This document shows, in pieces, positions 7,252 through 16,410 of a stretch of DNA of 64,000 nucleotides. Within the stretch, counting starts at the first letter, position 1, and each line of letters starts with the position of its first letter. Source of the DNA: Paeniglutamicibacter gangotriensis Lz1y (GTDB taxonomy: Bacteria > Actinomycetota > Actinomycetes > Actinomycetales > Micrococcaceae); contig NZ_AOCK01000004.1 of the NCBI RefSeq assembly GCF_000348945.1, forward strand, positions 1 to 64,000, read 5' to 3'. Made by a program: the position numbers and the translations under genes. Below the pieces are notes generated by a model. It had not been told where the DNA came from and did no database searches. It worked only from the letters and a program-made list of their open reading frames with translations.

Positions 7252-8745
7252 TTAGGCGTTCTGCGGGAAGCCGAGGTTCAGGCCGCCGTGGCTGGGGTCC
7301 AGCCAGCGGGAGGTGACGACCTTGCCGCGGGTGAAGAAGTTGATGCCCTCGGAGCCGTAGGCGTGGGTGTCGCCGAAGAGCGAGTTCTTCCAGCCACCGA
7401 AGGAGTAGTAGGCCATGGGCACCGGGATCGGCACGTTGATGCCGACCATGCCGACCTGGATCTCGTTCTCGAAGCGGCGTGCAGCCCCACCGTCGTTGGT
7501 GAAGATTGCGGTGCCGTTGCCATAGGGGTTGGCGTTGATGGTGTCGATGCCCTCGTCGAAGGACTCGACACGCACCACCGCGAGGACCGGGCCGAAGATC
7601 TCATCGGTGTAGATCGACATGTCTGTGGTGACGTCGTCAAAAAGCGTTGGGTTCAAGAAGAAGCCTTCGCCCTCGGCATCGGGGGTGACCGTGCGGCCAT
7701 CCAGGACCATGGTGGCTCCCGCTGCCTCGCCGGCATCGATGTACCCGGCGACCTTGTCGCGGTGCGCGGCGGTGACCAGCGGGCCCATGTCACAGCCGCG
7801 GGTTCCGTCGCCCACGCGCAGCGTCTGGGTGCGTTCGGCGATCTTGGCGACCAACTCATCGGCGATCGATTCGATGGCCACGATCGCGGAGATCGCCATG
7901 CAGCGCTCGCCGGCTGCGCCGAAGCCGGCGTTGACCGCGGCGTCGGCGGCCAAGTCGAGGTCTGCATCGGGCAAGACCAGCATGTGGTTCTTGGCCCCGC
8001 CCAGGGCCTGGACGCGCTTTCCGTTGGCGGTGCCGGTGGCGTAGACGTACTGGGCGATCGGGGTGGAACCGACGAAGGATACCGAGGAGACGCGCGGGTC
8101 GCTCAGCAGGGTGTCGACCGATTCCTTGTCACCGTTGACCACGTTGAAGACTCCGTCCGGGAGTCCTGCTTCCTTCCACAGCTCGGCCATCCAGATCGCC
8201 GCGGTGGGGTCCTTCTCACTGGGCTTGAGCACCACGGTGTTGCCGGCGGCGATGGCGATGGGGAAGAACCACATCGGGACCATGGCCGGGAAATTGAAGG
8301 GGGAGATGATGGCCGAGACGCCCAGCGGCTGACGAATCGAGTGCACGTCGATCTTGGTGGAGGCGTTCTCCGTGTAGCCGCCCTTGACCAGGTGCGGGAT
8401 GCCGCAGGCATATTCGACGACCTCCTGGCCACGGGAGATTTCGCCCATGGCATCGTCAAGGACCTTGCCGTGCTCGGCGGTGATGATTGCGGCCAGTTCG
8501 CCCTTGCGCTTGTTCAGCAGCTCGCGGTAGTTGAACAGGATGTTTGCCCTGCGGGTCAGCGAGGTGTCGCGCCAGGCCGGGAATGCGGCGTGGGCCGCGG
8601 CAATGACCTCGGCGGTGGTCTCGGCGCTGGCTAGTGCCACCTTGGAGGAGACTTCGCCGGTGGCCGGGTTCATGACCTCGGCGTGACGGGAGTCGGCGGG
8701 GGCTTCGAGGGTGGCGCCATTGGACCAGTGGGCGAGGGTTTCCAT
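7252..8745 (-). CDS. mmsA: CoA-acylating methylmalonate-semialdehyde dehydrogenase
   Basis: A 497-residue aldehyde dehydrogenase of the MMSDH class, which turns (methyl)malonate semialdehyde plus CoA and NAD+ into propionyl- or acetyl-CoA. Hallmarks are PFNFPAMVPMWFFPIAIAAGN (split here over about 149-169), LGGAKNHM (about 248-255) in place of the usual LELGGK, and the catalytic Cys at C282 in GAAGERCMAIS. These separate it from ordinary aldehyde dehydrogenases. The frame is open to 8805, but the ATG at 8745 has AGGAAA seven bases upstream and gives the normal family N-terminus. It is first in an operon with the aminotransferase and divergent from a PucR regulator. Confidence 0.96.
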   Translation of the reverse strand: METLAHWSNGATLEAPADSRHAEVMNPATGEVSSKVALASAETTAEVIAAAHAAFPAWRDTSLTRRANILFNYRELLNKRKGELAAIITAEHGKVLDDAMGEISRGQEVVEYACGIPHLVKGGYTENASTKIDVHSIRQPLGVSAIISPFNFPAMVPMWFFPIAIAAGNTVVLKPSEKDPTAAIWMAELWKEAGLPDGVFNVVNGDKESVDTLLSDPRVSSVSFVGSTPIAQYVYATGTANGKRVQALGGAKNHMLVLPDADLDLAADAAVNAGFGAAGERCMAISAIVAIESIADELVAKIAERTQTLRVGDGTRGCDMGPLVTAAHRDKVAGYIDAGEAAGATMVLDGRTVTPDAEGEGFFLNPTLFDDVTTDMSIYTDEIFGPVLAVVRVESFDEGIDTINANPYGNGTAIFTNDGGAARRFENEIQVGMVGINVPIPVPMAYYSFGGWKNSLFGDTHAYGSEGINFFTRGKVVTSRWLDPSHGGLNLGFPQNA

Positions 8746-8857
8746 GTGGTGTTTCCTAACAATTCGGGGCTGTCGTGGTTTCATTGTGTCGTGCGGACCA
8801 CACACACGGCATTAGCAGAGTGTAAGGGCTTTGGCGCAAAGCAATACACTGTGTGTT

Positions 8858-10510
8858 GTGAGCCTTTCTTCTAACGTTGCTGCCCCTGCCGTTCCTGCCG
8901 TCTTGAGCATCGCTCGGATCCTTGAACTCGATGTCGTGCGCGATGGGGACCCGGAGGTGCTCGGCGGGGCCGAAGCACTGATGACCCCGGTGAGATGGGT
9001 CCACGTCAGCGAGACCTCCGAGATGTCGGAACTGCTGGCCGGTGGTGAACTGGTGCTCACCACCGGGATGGCCTTTGGTGATGGCGGGGAAGATGCCGCA
9101 CGGTTTCTGGCCGAGGTTCGGGACGCTGGTGCGGCAGGCCTGGTGGTGGAGCTGGTGCAGGGGGCCAGCCCGCATGCCGACGCGGCAATCACGGCGCTGC
9201 GCCGGGCCGCGGCCGGCAGTCAGTTTCCGGTGGTGTTGCTGCGCCGCAGGGTGAAGTTCGTGGCCATCACCGAGGTCGTCCACCGCATGCTGGTTTCCGA
9301 CCAACTGTCCGCACTGGAACGCTCACGCACCATCCACGAGGTGTTCACCGCCCTGAGCCTGGAAGATGCGGGGGAGAAGGACATCGTCGCCCGTGCCGCG
9401 AAGCTGATCGGGGCGCCGGTGGTGCTCGAGGACGTGGCACACCTGGTGCTCGCCTTCGAAGACACCGGGGAAAACCAGGCGGAACTACTCACGCGCTGGA
9501 CCGAACGCTCCCGCCGAGTTGGCTACCTGGAATCCACGGGCCGTGGGGTGGGGGAGGAAAACTGGTTGCAGACTCCCGTGGGGGTCCGCGGCCAGCGCTG
9601 GGGCAGGTTGCTGGTGCCAGGCGCCTTGGTCGATGACGATGACGCCTCGATGGTGCTAGAACGTGCCGGCCAGACCCTGACGATTGCCCGCTTGGCCGGG
9701 CGGGACCAGCTGGAATTACTGCACCAGGCGCGTGCGGGCCTGCTGCACGAATTGCGCCAGGCCCATTCCCTCGGCGTTGAAGAAGTGCTGGTGCGTGCCA
9801 TGGCGCTGGGCCTGGACGAAGCAGCACACTATGTACCGGTGGTCCTACGCGTGGATCACCGGAGCGGGCAAGGCCCCACGGGCATGCAGCTGCGCGAACG
9901 CGAGCTGCTCGACGTGCTGCTGCGAGTACTGGACTCCGCGCGGGCCACAGGGTTGGCAGCAAGCCTGCAATCCGGACAGGTCGGTCTGGTGCTGGGCGTG
10001 GGGGCCAAGCAACTCGAAGAACCCCTGCTGGAGCGCATCTTCCGGCAGCTGGCCAGTGAACAGGCCGGCGTTGATTGGTCGGTGGGTGTGGGGCATGGCA
10101 AGAGCACCGTCAAGGACGCGGCGCATGGGCTGGACGAGGCGGCGCAGGTCGCCGAAATCGTGGCCACCTTCGAGAGCAGATCCCGGCCCTTCTACCGCTT
10201 CACCGACGTGCGCCTGAACGGACTGCTGGCGCTGCTGCAGCACGACGCCCGCGTCAAATCCTTTGCCGAGGCGGAACTGGCCGGAATCCTTGATCCCCCG
10301 GATACCGCGGCACTGGAACTCCTAGAGCTCTACCTCAAACACGGAGGAAACAAATCGGCTCTGGCCCGGACCGGTTACCTGAGCCGCCCGGCGCTTTACG
10401 CAAGGCTGGAAAAGCTGGAGGAAAAACTCGGGGTCAGCTTGGATGACGCCGAATCCCGGACCTCATTGCACGTGGCGGTGCAGTGGTATCGGCTGGGCAA
10501 AACCCGGTAG
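8858..10510 (+). CDS. PucR family transcriptional regulator
   Basis: About 550 residues. The N-terminal PucR domain (about 15-135, with LGGAEALMTPVRWVHVSE and LLAGGELVLTTG) is followed by a GGDEF-like middle region and a C-terminal PucR-type helix-turn-helix (LELLELYLKHGGNKSALAR...LYARLEKLEEKLGV). Regulators of this family usually activate purine or amino-compound catabolic genes. It is divergent from mmsA-aminotransferase, which it very likely controls. The frame is open from a TTG at 8831. I chose the GTG at 8858 because it leaves room for a promoter and begins close to the domain. Confidence 0.92.
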   Translation: MSLSSNVAAPAVPAVLSIARILELDVVRDGDPEVLGGAEALMTPVRWVHVSETSEMSELLAGGELVLTTGMAFGDGGEDAARFLAEVRDAGAAGLVVELVQGASPHADAAITALRRAAAGSQFPVVLLRRRVKFVAITEVVHRMLVSDQLSALERSRTIHEVFTALSLEDAGEKDIVARAAKLIGAPVVLEDVAHLVLAFEDTGENQAELLTRWTERSRRVGYLESTGRGVGEENWLQTPVGVRGQRWGRLLVPGALVDDDDASMVLERAGQTLTIARLAGRDQLELLHQARAGLLHELRQAHSLGVEEVLVRAMALGLDEAAHYVPVVLRVDHRSGQGPTGMQLRERELLDVLLRVLDSARATGLAASLQSGQVGLVLGVGAKQLEEPLLERIFRQLASEQAGVDWSVGVGHGKSTVKDAAHGLDEAAQVAEIVATFESRSRPFYRFTDVRLNGLLALLQHDARVKSFAEAELAGILDPPDTAALELLELYLKHGGNKSALARTGYLSRPALYARLEKLEEKLGVSLDDAESRTSLHVAVQWYRLGKTR

Positions 10511-10536
10511 CAGCCGATTTCACGAACTGTCAAAGC

Positions 10537-12486
10537 CTAGTTTCCGTACGGGCGGCGCCGATCACGCGTGGTCTCGGTGGACCAGGGGGCAATCCACTCG
10601 CCCGTCCCCTCGGAGGCATCCACGATCCCGGACTCGAGCCAGGCGAACTCCCCGGCGAGCACCTTCGTCGAGAGTTTTCGATCGGTTTTATCGCTATTGG
10701 CCCACAACTCCCTGAACAGGGTCTCGCACCGGTGCTCGGATTGTTCGCAGAAGGCCAACGCCAGCAACTCGGCCGAGTCGGCATTCAGCGGATCTTGGGT
10801 GCGCATCAGCTCCACCCGGGAGATGCACGCTGCCATGGCAAAGAGCTCGGCGCCCACATCCACCACGCGACCCAGGAACACCTGGTGGCTTTCCATGCCC
10901 GCCTGCCAGGTGGCCATGCCCGCGAAGGTGTGCCGGGCCAGACGGCGCGAGGCCCGCTCGATGAAGCGCAGGTACTTGGCCAGCCTGCCGATCTGAGCAT
11001 AGGAATTGGGCAGCAGGCCCGAACCCACCGCCAAGGTCGGCAACCATTTGGCGTAAAAGCCCGAGGCCACCATGGCTGCCTTCGCCTTGGCCTGCAGGTC
11101 CGCGTCCTTGTTGGCTAGGTCCCCGGCGGCCTTCAAGTGGGCGTCTACCGCTTCGCGGGCAATGAGCAGGTGCATGATTTCGGTGGATCCCTCGAAGATG
11201 CGGTTGATGCGCAAGTCCCGCAGCAGCTGCTCGACGGGGACCGAGCGTTCCCCGCGGGCGCGCTGAGATTCCGCGGTCTCGTACCCGCGACCACCACGGA
11301 TCTGGAGCAGCTCGTCGGCGATTGTGCAGGAAACCTCGGAGGAGAAGAGCTTGGCCAAGGCCGCCTCGATGCGGACATCTTTCATCCCCGCGTCGGCCAA
11401 CGCGGCGGAGAGCTCGAAGACCGCTTCGAGGGCGAAGGTGCTGGCGGCGATGTAGGCGATCTTTTTGCCGACAGCTTCGTGTTCCCCCACCGGCTTGCCC
11501 CATTGGATGCGGGCGTTGGACCATTCCCTAGCGATCTTCAGCGACCATTTGCCGGCACCTGCGCACATGGCCGGGATGGAGAGCCTGCCGGTGTTCAGCG
11601 TGCTCAGGGCGATTTTGAGTCCGGCGCCTTCCTTGCCGAGGCGGTTCTCCACTGGAACCTGTACCTCGCGGAAACGAGTGACACCATTTTCGATGCCGCG
11701 CAGGCCCATGAAGGCGTTGCGGTTCTCCACCACGATGCCCGGCGCATCGGCTTCCACGACGAAGGCGCTGATGCCGCCGCGGGACTTGGTCCCGTCAGGC
11801 AGCTCGTGGGCTGGCACCGCGGCCATGACCACCAGCAGCTCGGCGACCACCCCGTTGGTGGTCCAAAGTTTTGCGCCGTTGATGCTGTAGCTCGTGCCGT
11901 CTGCCGAGAGCGTGGCGGTGGTGCCCAGCCGTGCGGGGTCGGATCCCACATCATTCTCGGTCAGCAGAAAGGCCGAGATGGCCCCGGCAGCACAGCGCGG
12001 CAGAAAGGCACGTTTTTGTTCCTCGGTGCCAAACATCTTCACGGGTTCCGGAACCCCGATGGATTGGTGGGCCGAGAGCAATGCTCCGAGACTGGGGTTC
12101 AGGGTACCCACCAGCATCAAGGCCCTGCCGTAGTCCGCGAGGTTCAGGCCCAGCCCCCCATATTCGACGGGAATCTTCATGCCGAAGGCGCCAACCTCAC
12201 GCAGCGCCCTGATTGCCTCATCGGGGATCCGTGCCTCGCGTTCGATGGCCGCGGGGTCGATGTGCGTGATGGCTTCACGCAGCTTGGCCATGAAAGCGAC
12301 ACCTCGTGCTTCGGCTTCGGGCTCCGGTTGCGGGTGCGGGTGGATCAGGTCCCAGTCGAAGCTGCCCATATACAGGCCCTTGGCAAAGCTGGGCCGCTCC
12401 CACGATTGCTCGCGTGCGGCCTCGGCTACCTGGCGCGCAACCTTTTCGTCGACGCGTTGATCTGTTTGCTGTTCATCAATGCTCAT
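10537..12486 (-). CDS. Large acyl-CoA dehydrogenase family protein
   Basis: A 649-residue flavoprotein, longer than the usual 380-400 because of an N-terminal extension (about 1-75) and a C-terminal helical region (about 460-649). The core shows the FAD-binding FLLTENDVGSDPARL (about 178-192), LWTTNG, and the C-terminal QIRGGRGYETAESQRARGERSVPVEQLLRDLRI region with the RIFEGSTEIM motif. It should oxidise an acyl-CoA at the alpha-beta position, feeding electrons to ETF. It converges with PucR with a 26-bp gap. The ATG at 12486 has AGGGGA eight bases before it. Substrate chain unknown. Confidence 0.92.
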   Translation of the reverse strand: MSIDEQQTDQRVDEKVARQVAEAAREQSWERPSFAKGLYMGSFDWDLIHPHPQPEPEAEARGVAFMAKLREAITHIDPAAIEREARIPDEAIRALREVGAFGMKIPVEYGGLGLNLADYGRALMLVGTLNPSLGALLSAHQSIGVPEPVKMFGTEEQKRAFLPRCAAGAISAFLLTENDVGSDPARLGTTATLSADGTSYSINGAKLWTTNGVVAELLVVMAAVPAHELPDGTKSRGGISAFVVEADAPGIVVENRNAFMGLRGIENGVTRFREVQVPVENRLGKEGAGLKIALSTLNTGRLSIPAMCAGAGKWSLKIAREWSNARIQWGKPVGEHEAVGKKIAYIAASTFALEAVFELSAALADAGMKDVRIEAALAKLFSSEVSCTIADELLQIRGGRGYETAESQRARGERSVPVEQLLRDLRINRIFEGSTEIMHLLIAREAVDAHLKAAGDLANKDADLQAKAKAAMVASGFYAKWLPTLAVGSGLLPNSYAQIGRLAKYLRFIERASRRLARHTFAGMATWQAGMESHQVFLGRVVDVGAELFAMAACISRVELMRTQDPLNADSAELLALAFCEQSEHRCETLFRELWANSDKTDRKLSTKVLAGEFAWLESGIVDASEGTGEWIAPWSTETTRDRRRPYGN

Positions 12487-12639
12487 GGCAATTCCCCTGT
12501 CGAAAGCCAAGGACCTGCCCTGCGGACGCGCGGGCCCTGATCTGTTCAGGCCAGCCTAGCTGCGGGGCGTAGTTGTCGATAGGGGGTGTGGTGTCCGTTA
12601 ACGCTCCCGAAGGAGCCACCGAGCAGGAACCCTCAGGTG

Positions 12640-13311
12640 TTAATCGCGCTCCGGATCCAGGCGTACGCAGCAGTGGTGTTCGTTGGTGGGTGGATCAAAG
12701 CACGCACGGTATGGCGCCTCGGACCCCTCGACCACGGCGGTGAGCAACTCGAGGTTCATGGTGCAAACGGTATTTCGGTGGCTGGCGGAGAGCTGGTGGA
12801 ACGGGCAGTCGAGAAGTCCGACCGAGCCGTCCTCGCGGAATTCCGGCCGATAACCATGTTCGGTCAAGATCTGGGGCAAGGAACCGGCCAGGGCACCGAT
12901 TGTTTGTCCGGTTTCACGGGCAACTTCCGCCAGAACCTCCGTGATGGGTCGGTTCTCGGCGCCGGAGCGCTCGATGGCCTGTGCCATCAGGTGCGCGGCC
13001 AGCGCGTATTCGCGGTGGGGAATGCTGGCCGCCACCTCAAGATGCGTGGCGGTGTACAGCTTCGCCGGTCTGCCCGATCCCGGTCCGCCCCTACCGTTGA
13101 GCCGCCGGAACTCCACCGAGAGGAGACCTTGGTCCGCCAGCTTATCCAGCTGGAACGCGACGGTATTGCGGGGCAGCGAGAGTGCCGAGGCGCATTCGTC
13201 CCGCCCCACGGCCGCGCCGCTGGTACGCACGAATTCGTACACGGCCTTGCGTACCGGATCCGCCAGAGCGGCCAGGGCGTTGAGTTTTTCATCCTGCGCA
13301 ACACTCTTCAT
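12640..13311 (-). CDS. ArsR-like winged-helix regulator with C-terminal cysteines (SufR-like)
   Basis: A 223-residue regulator. Residues about 8-75 form a winged helix (LADPVRKAVYEFVRTSG...LSLPRNTVAFQLDKLADQGLL). The C-terminal half carries LDCPF, NTVCTMN, RACFD and HHCCVRL, so five Cys in a pattern reminiscent of the iron-sulfur regulator SufR and its relatives. Cluster binding is inferred from that resemblance; the spacing (C-x13-C-x20-C-x9-CC) is not the classical SufR spacing. It is divergent from a DoxX gene, and an inverted repeat overlaps that gene's promoter. GGAG precedes the ATG at 13311. Confidence 0.85.
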   Translation of the reverse strand: MKSVAQDEKLNALAALADPVRKAVYEFVRTSGAAVGRDECASALSLPRNTVAFQLDKLADQGLLSVEFRRLNGRGGPGSGRPAKLYTATHLEVAASIPHREYALAAHLMAQAIERSGAENRPITEVLAEVARETGQTIGALAGSLPQILTEHGYRPEFREDGSVGLLDCPFHQLSASHRNTVCTMNLELLTAVVEGSEAPYRACFDPPTNEHHCCVRLDPERD

Positions 13312-13342
13312 GGCTCCAGTCTAAATCTAAAGGTAGTAACTG

Positions 13343-13372
13343 TTGACTTAGAGTTCGTCACGTTTCTAAAAT
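13343..13372 (+). promoter_or_regulatory. Promoter of the DoxX gene
   Basis: TTGACT (13343-13348) and TAAAAT (13367-13372) are 18 bp apart, a good sigma-70-type match, 36 bp before the DoxX start codon. Confidence 0.6.
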
Positions 13373-13393
13373 AAGTTATCATCACTTTAGAAA
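13363..13393. promoter_or_regulatory. Inverted repeat overlapping the DoxX -10 box, probable operator
   Basis: TTTCTAAA (13363-13370) and TTTAGAAA (13386-13393) are perfect inverted copies 15 bp apart. A further TCTAAATCTAAA lies near the regulator start. Binding by the divergent winged-helix regulator is inferred. Confidence 0.6.
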
Positions 13394-13407
13394 GAGGGGT
13401 TAGCGTC

Positions 13408-13815
13408 ATGGCCACCCACACGGTAAGCACCTCGGCGGAGCGAAGCAGCCGGCTTCACCACCAGGCGTTCTTTGTATTGCGCACCATCTTCACTGTCGCG
13501 CCCATTGTCTTTGGGCTCGACAAGTTCACCAATCTGCTCACCGATTGGACCCAGTACCTGGCGCCGTTGGCCACAGATATCATCCCGGTCACTCCGCAGG
13601 CGTTTATGTATGCCGTCGGTGTCGTAGAAATCATCGCCGGCATCCTTGTGGCGCTTCGCCCGAAGATCGGTTCTCTGGTGGTTTGCCTCTGGTTGCTGGG
13701 AATCATAGTTAACCTGATCCTGCTCCCGGGCTATTTCGACGTCGCCCTTCGTGACTTTGGGCTACTGGTCGCGGCGTTCGCCTTGAACCGTTTGGCGTTG
13801 GCGAGAGAAAGATAA
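13408..13815 (+). CDS. DoxX-like membrane protein
   Basis: A 135-residue protein with four membrane segments (about 22-42, 68-88, 92-110 and 112-130). The first segment contains the IVFGLDKFTNLL pattern typical of DoxX/DoxD-like proteins. Members take part in quinone-linked redox or thiosulfate/sulfide handling and in redox-stress membrane complexes; the exact role here is unknown. The divergent cysteine-bearing regulator makes redox- or iron-responsive control likely. GAGGGG precedes the ATG. Confidence 0.85.
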   Translation: MATHTVSTSAERSSRLHHQAFFVLRTIFTVAPIVFGLDKFTNLLTDWTQYLAPLATDIIPVTPQAFMYAVGVVEIIAGILVALRPKIGSLVVCLWLLGIIVNLILLPGYFDVALRDFGLLVAAFALNRLALARER

Positions 13816-14059
13816 GTACTTTTCCCGCTGCAGTGATGGAGGCGAGATGGTGGCTGGCCCAGGGGATGGAAGAGATCTTGTTTCCCTCGGCCGGCCACTT
13901 TTTTGCGTCTGGCATGGGTTTTTCCTTGGCGCAGTCAATGAACGGTCATTGTTCGAACGATCCATTGCCAGCGGCACCGGTGGATGAAACGATGGGTCGG
14001 GGTTCGGTGATTCCTGATCCCGTACGACACGACCCTCCGCGGACAAGGAAGCACACACC

Positions 14060-14344
14060 ATGATCCGACGCACTGCCATAGCTACCGTTCAAATCGAGAA
14101 TGAACGCGTCCGGGTGACTGAGTGGCGCTTCGCTCCGGGATCTCAGACCGGATGGCACGTTCACCCCACCGACTACGTCGTGGTGCCCATGTCCACGGGG
14201 GAGCTGCTCCTTGAATCAGCCGACGGGACGAGCCGGAACCAGCTTGTTGCAGGGGTTTCATATACCCGTGTGGCCGGCAGCGAGCACAATGTCATCAATG
14301 ATGCGGAGACCGAATTCGTATTTGTGGAAATCGAACTCAAATAA
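14060..14344 (+). CDS. Cupin domain protein
   Basis: A 94-residue single cupin barrel. WHVHPTDYVVVPMSTGEL (about 33-50) supplies the metal-site His pair, and GVSYTRVAGSEHNVIN (about 68-83) gives the second motif with the third His. Small cupins bind a metal and act as isomerases, dioxygenases or sensors; no substrate can be assigned. AAGGAA precedes the start. It stands between the DoxX gene and a drug exporter without clear operon links. Confidence 0.85.
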   Translation: MIRRTAIATVQIENERVRVTEWRFAPGSQTGWHVHPTDYVVVPMSTGELLLESADGTSRNQLVAGVSYTRVAGSEHNVINDAETEFVFVEIELK

Positions 14345-14599
14345 CGGCGAGCTGCAGGCATGTTGTGTAGCGGCCGAAAGACATTGTTTCCCCGTCGCTC
14401 TGATGCCAACATGGGAGCATGCTGCACAACACCCACGGATGCACCAACGGCGCTCGAAAGGCGAGGACACGGGCACCCCAGCACGATCCGTAGTCCTCTG
14501 CCGGAGATCTGAGTGATCAAATCTTCCCGGAGTGCAGCGAGTCCCTGTGACGCGGAACCCGACGGCACACGGTCCTTGCTATGAGCGGGATGCTTTCAC

Positions 14600-16315
14600 A
14601 TGACAATGCCAATGGCGCACACGCAACGTACCGACGAACAAAAGCAACGCCGCAACATCCTCTTGGTTTTCGCCGGACTGGTCATGACCATGCTGTTGGC
14701 CTCGTTGGACCAGACCATCTTTTCCACCGCGTTGCCCACCATCGTCGGTGAACTCAATGGCGTCGACGCCATGCTGTGGGTCATCACCATATATATTCTT
14801 GCCTCCACGATCACCCTGCCGATCTACGGCAAGATGGGCGACCTGGTTGGTCGCAAGGGGATCTTCATGGGTGCCATCAGCCTGTTTATCATCGGATCCG
14901 TCGTGGGCGGCTTTGCCCAGGACATGACGTGGCTGATCGCCGGGCGAGGCATCCAAGGTCTGGGTGGCGGTGGGCTGATGGTGCTTTCGCAGGCCATCAT
15001 CGCCGATGTGGTCCCCGCCCGCGAACGTGGAAAATACATGGGCATCATGGGCGGGGTCTTTGCCCTCTCGTCGGTCGCCGGTCCGCTGCTGGGCGGATGG
15101 TTCACCGAGGAAGTGACGTGGCGGTGGTGCCTGTGGATGAATATCCCGCTGGGTATCGCGGCCCTCGCTGCGGCGTTTTTCTTCTTACACCTTCCCGAGA
15201 AGGCGAAGGGGGAGCGGGGCCGCGTGGACGTGGCGGGCATGCTGTTGCTGGCCGTTGCCTCCACGGCGCTGGTGCTCACCACCACCTGGGGAGGGACCAC
15301 CTATGCGTGGGGATCCGGGATCATCATGTTGTTGATTTGCCTGACGGTGACCGCGGGAGCCTTGTTCGTCTGGGTGGAATCGCGCGCCGAGGCACCCATC
15401 ATGTCCATGAAACTTTTCAAGGAACCGAACTTCATCAAGACCACCGTGGCTGGCCTGGTGATCGGTGTGGCCATGTTCGGGACGCTGGCCTACCTTCCGA
15501 CGTTCCTGCAAATGGTCACCGGCGCCAACGCGACCCAGGCCGGTTTGCTGATGATCCCCATGATGGGCGGGCTGCTCCTGACGTCCATCGGTTCGGGGGC
15601 CTTCGTCAGCAAGACCGGTCGCTACAAGTGGTTCCCGGTGGTTGGGACGCTCATCGTGTCAGGGGCACTGGCCTTGCTTTCCACCATGAACGCGGAGCTG
15701 CAAGTGTGGATCATCTGCTCGTATCTGGCGTTGATGGGCATCGGGCTCGGGCTGGGCATGCAGATCCTAGTGCTGATCGTGCAGAACACCTTCCCCAATT
15801 CCCAAGTGGGCATGGCAACAGCTGCCAACAACTACTTCCGCCAGATCGGCGCCTCCATCGGCACGGCCGTGGTCGGCAGCCTCTTTGTCACGAACCTGGG
15901 CAACCTGCTGTCCGAACGGATGTCGGCCGCCGGTGCGGCGCAGGGCGGGGACGCAAATTCCTTCACCCCGGATCTGGTCCGTGCCTTGCCCGATGATGTG
16001 CGGAGCATCATTGTTGGGGCGTACAGCGATGCCCTCACCCCGGTGTTCCTCTACATGGTGCCTCTGGTCTTTGCTGCCGCAATCGTGCTGGTCTTCCTGC
16101 GCGAAAAGCCCCTTGCCACCACCATTGAACGCGATGGTGGGGCGATCAAAGAGCCAGAACCGGAGGACCTGGACACCGACCCGGACACCCCAGCCTTTAG
16201 CGGTTCGGACCTGCCGGGCGATCGCGGCGAACAATCGATGGGGGAGTCGGCCAGCTCCGGCGCGAAAGCAACTAGCAACGGGCCCCGGCACCGGGCAGAC
16301 CTACCGCCCCTGTGA
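14600..16315 (+). CDS. DHA2 family MFS drug exporter
   Basis: A 571-residue membrane transporter with about 14 membrane segments. The N-terminal LASLDQTIFSTALPTIVGEL (about 33-52) is the DHA2 motif D1, GDLVGRKGIF (about 82-91) is the MFS motif A, and GRGIQGLGGGG follows. Such proteins export drugs or toxic compounds in exchange for protons. The C-terminal tail of about 60 residues is acidic and hydrophilic. No regulator is adjacent; it converges with an aminotransferase gene, with a terminator between. Confidence 0.92.
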   Translation: MTMPMAHTQRTDEQKQRRNILLVFAGLVMTMLLASLDQTIFSTALPTIVGELNGVDAMLWVITIYILASTITLPIYGKMGDLVGRKGIFMGAISLFIIGSVVGGFAQDMTWLIAGRGIQGLGGGGLMVLSQAIIADVVPARERGKYMGIMGGVFALSSVAGPLLGGWFTEEVTWRWCLWMNIPLGIAALAAAFFFLHLPEKAKGERGRVDVAGMLLLAVASTALVLTTTWGGTTYAWGSGIIMLLICLTVTAGALFVWVESRAEAPIMSMKLFKEPNFIKTTVAGLVIGVAMFGTLAYLPTFLQMVTGANATQAGLLMIPMMGGLLLTSIGSGAFVSKTGRYKWFPVVGTLIVSGALALLSTMNAELQVWIICSYLALMGIGLGLGMQILVLIVQNTFPNSQVGMATAANNYFRQIGASIGTAVVGSLFVTNLGNLLSERMSAAGAAQGGDANSFTPDLVRALPDDVRSIIVGAYSDALTPVFLYMVPLVFAAAIVLVFLREKPLATTIERDGGAIKEPEPEDLDTDPDTPAFSGSDLPGDRGEQSMGESASSGAKATSNGPRHRADLPPL

Positions 16316-16358
16316 GTTTGTTTCCCGGATGCAGACACTGAGCCCCGCCACAAGCAGA

Positions 16359-16390
16359 GGGTGTGTCCGTCCGGGAGCCTGGACACACCC
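16359..16390. terminator. Bidirectional hairpin terminator
   Basis: GGGTGTGTCC (16359-16368) and GGACACACCC (16381-16390) form a perfect 10-bp stem between the convergent MFS and aminotransferase genes. Confidence 0.75.
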
Positions 16391-16410
16391 TCGGGATTAT
16401 CACCCGTGGT

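Noticed and set aside
7288-8634. 448-codon frame opposite mmsA
   Set aside because: Gly/Val/Asp-rich antisense shadow; mmsA has all catalytic motifs.
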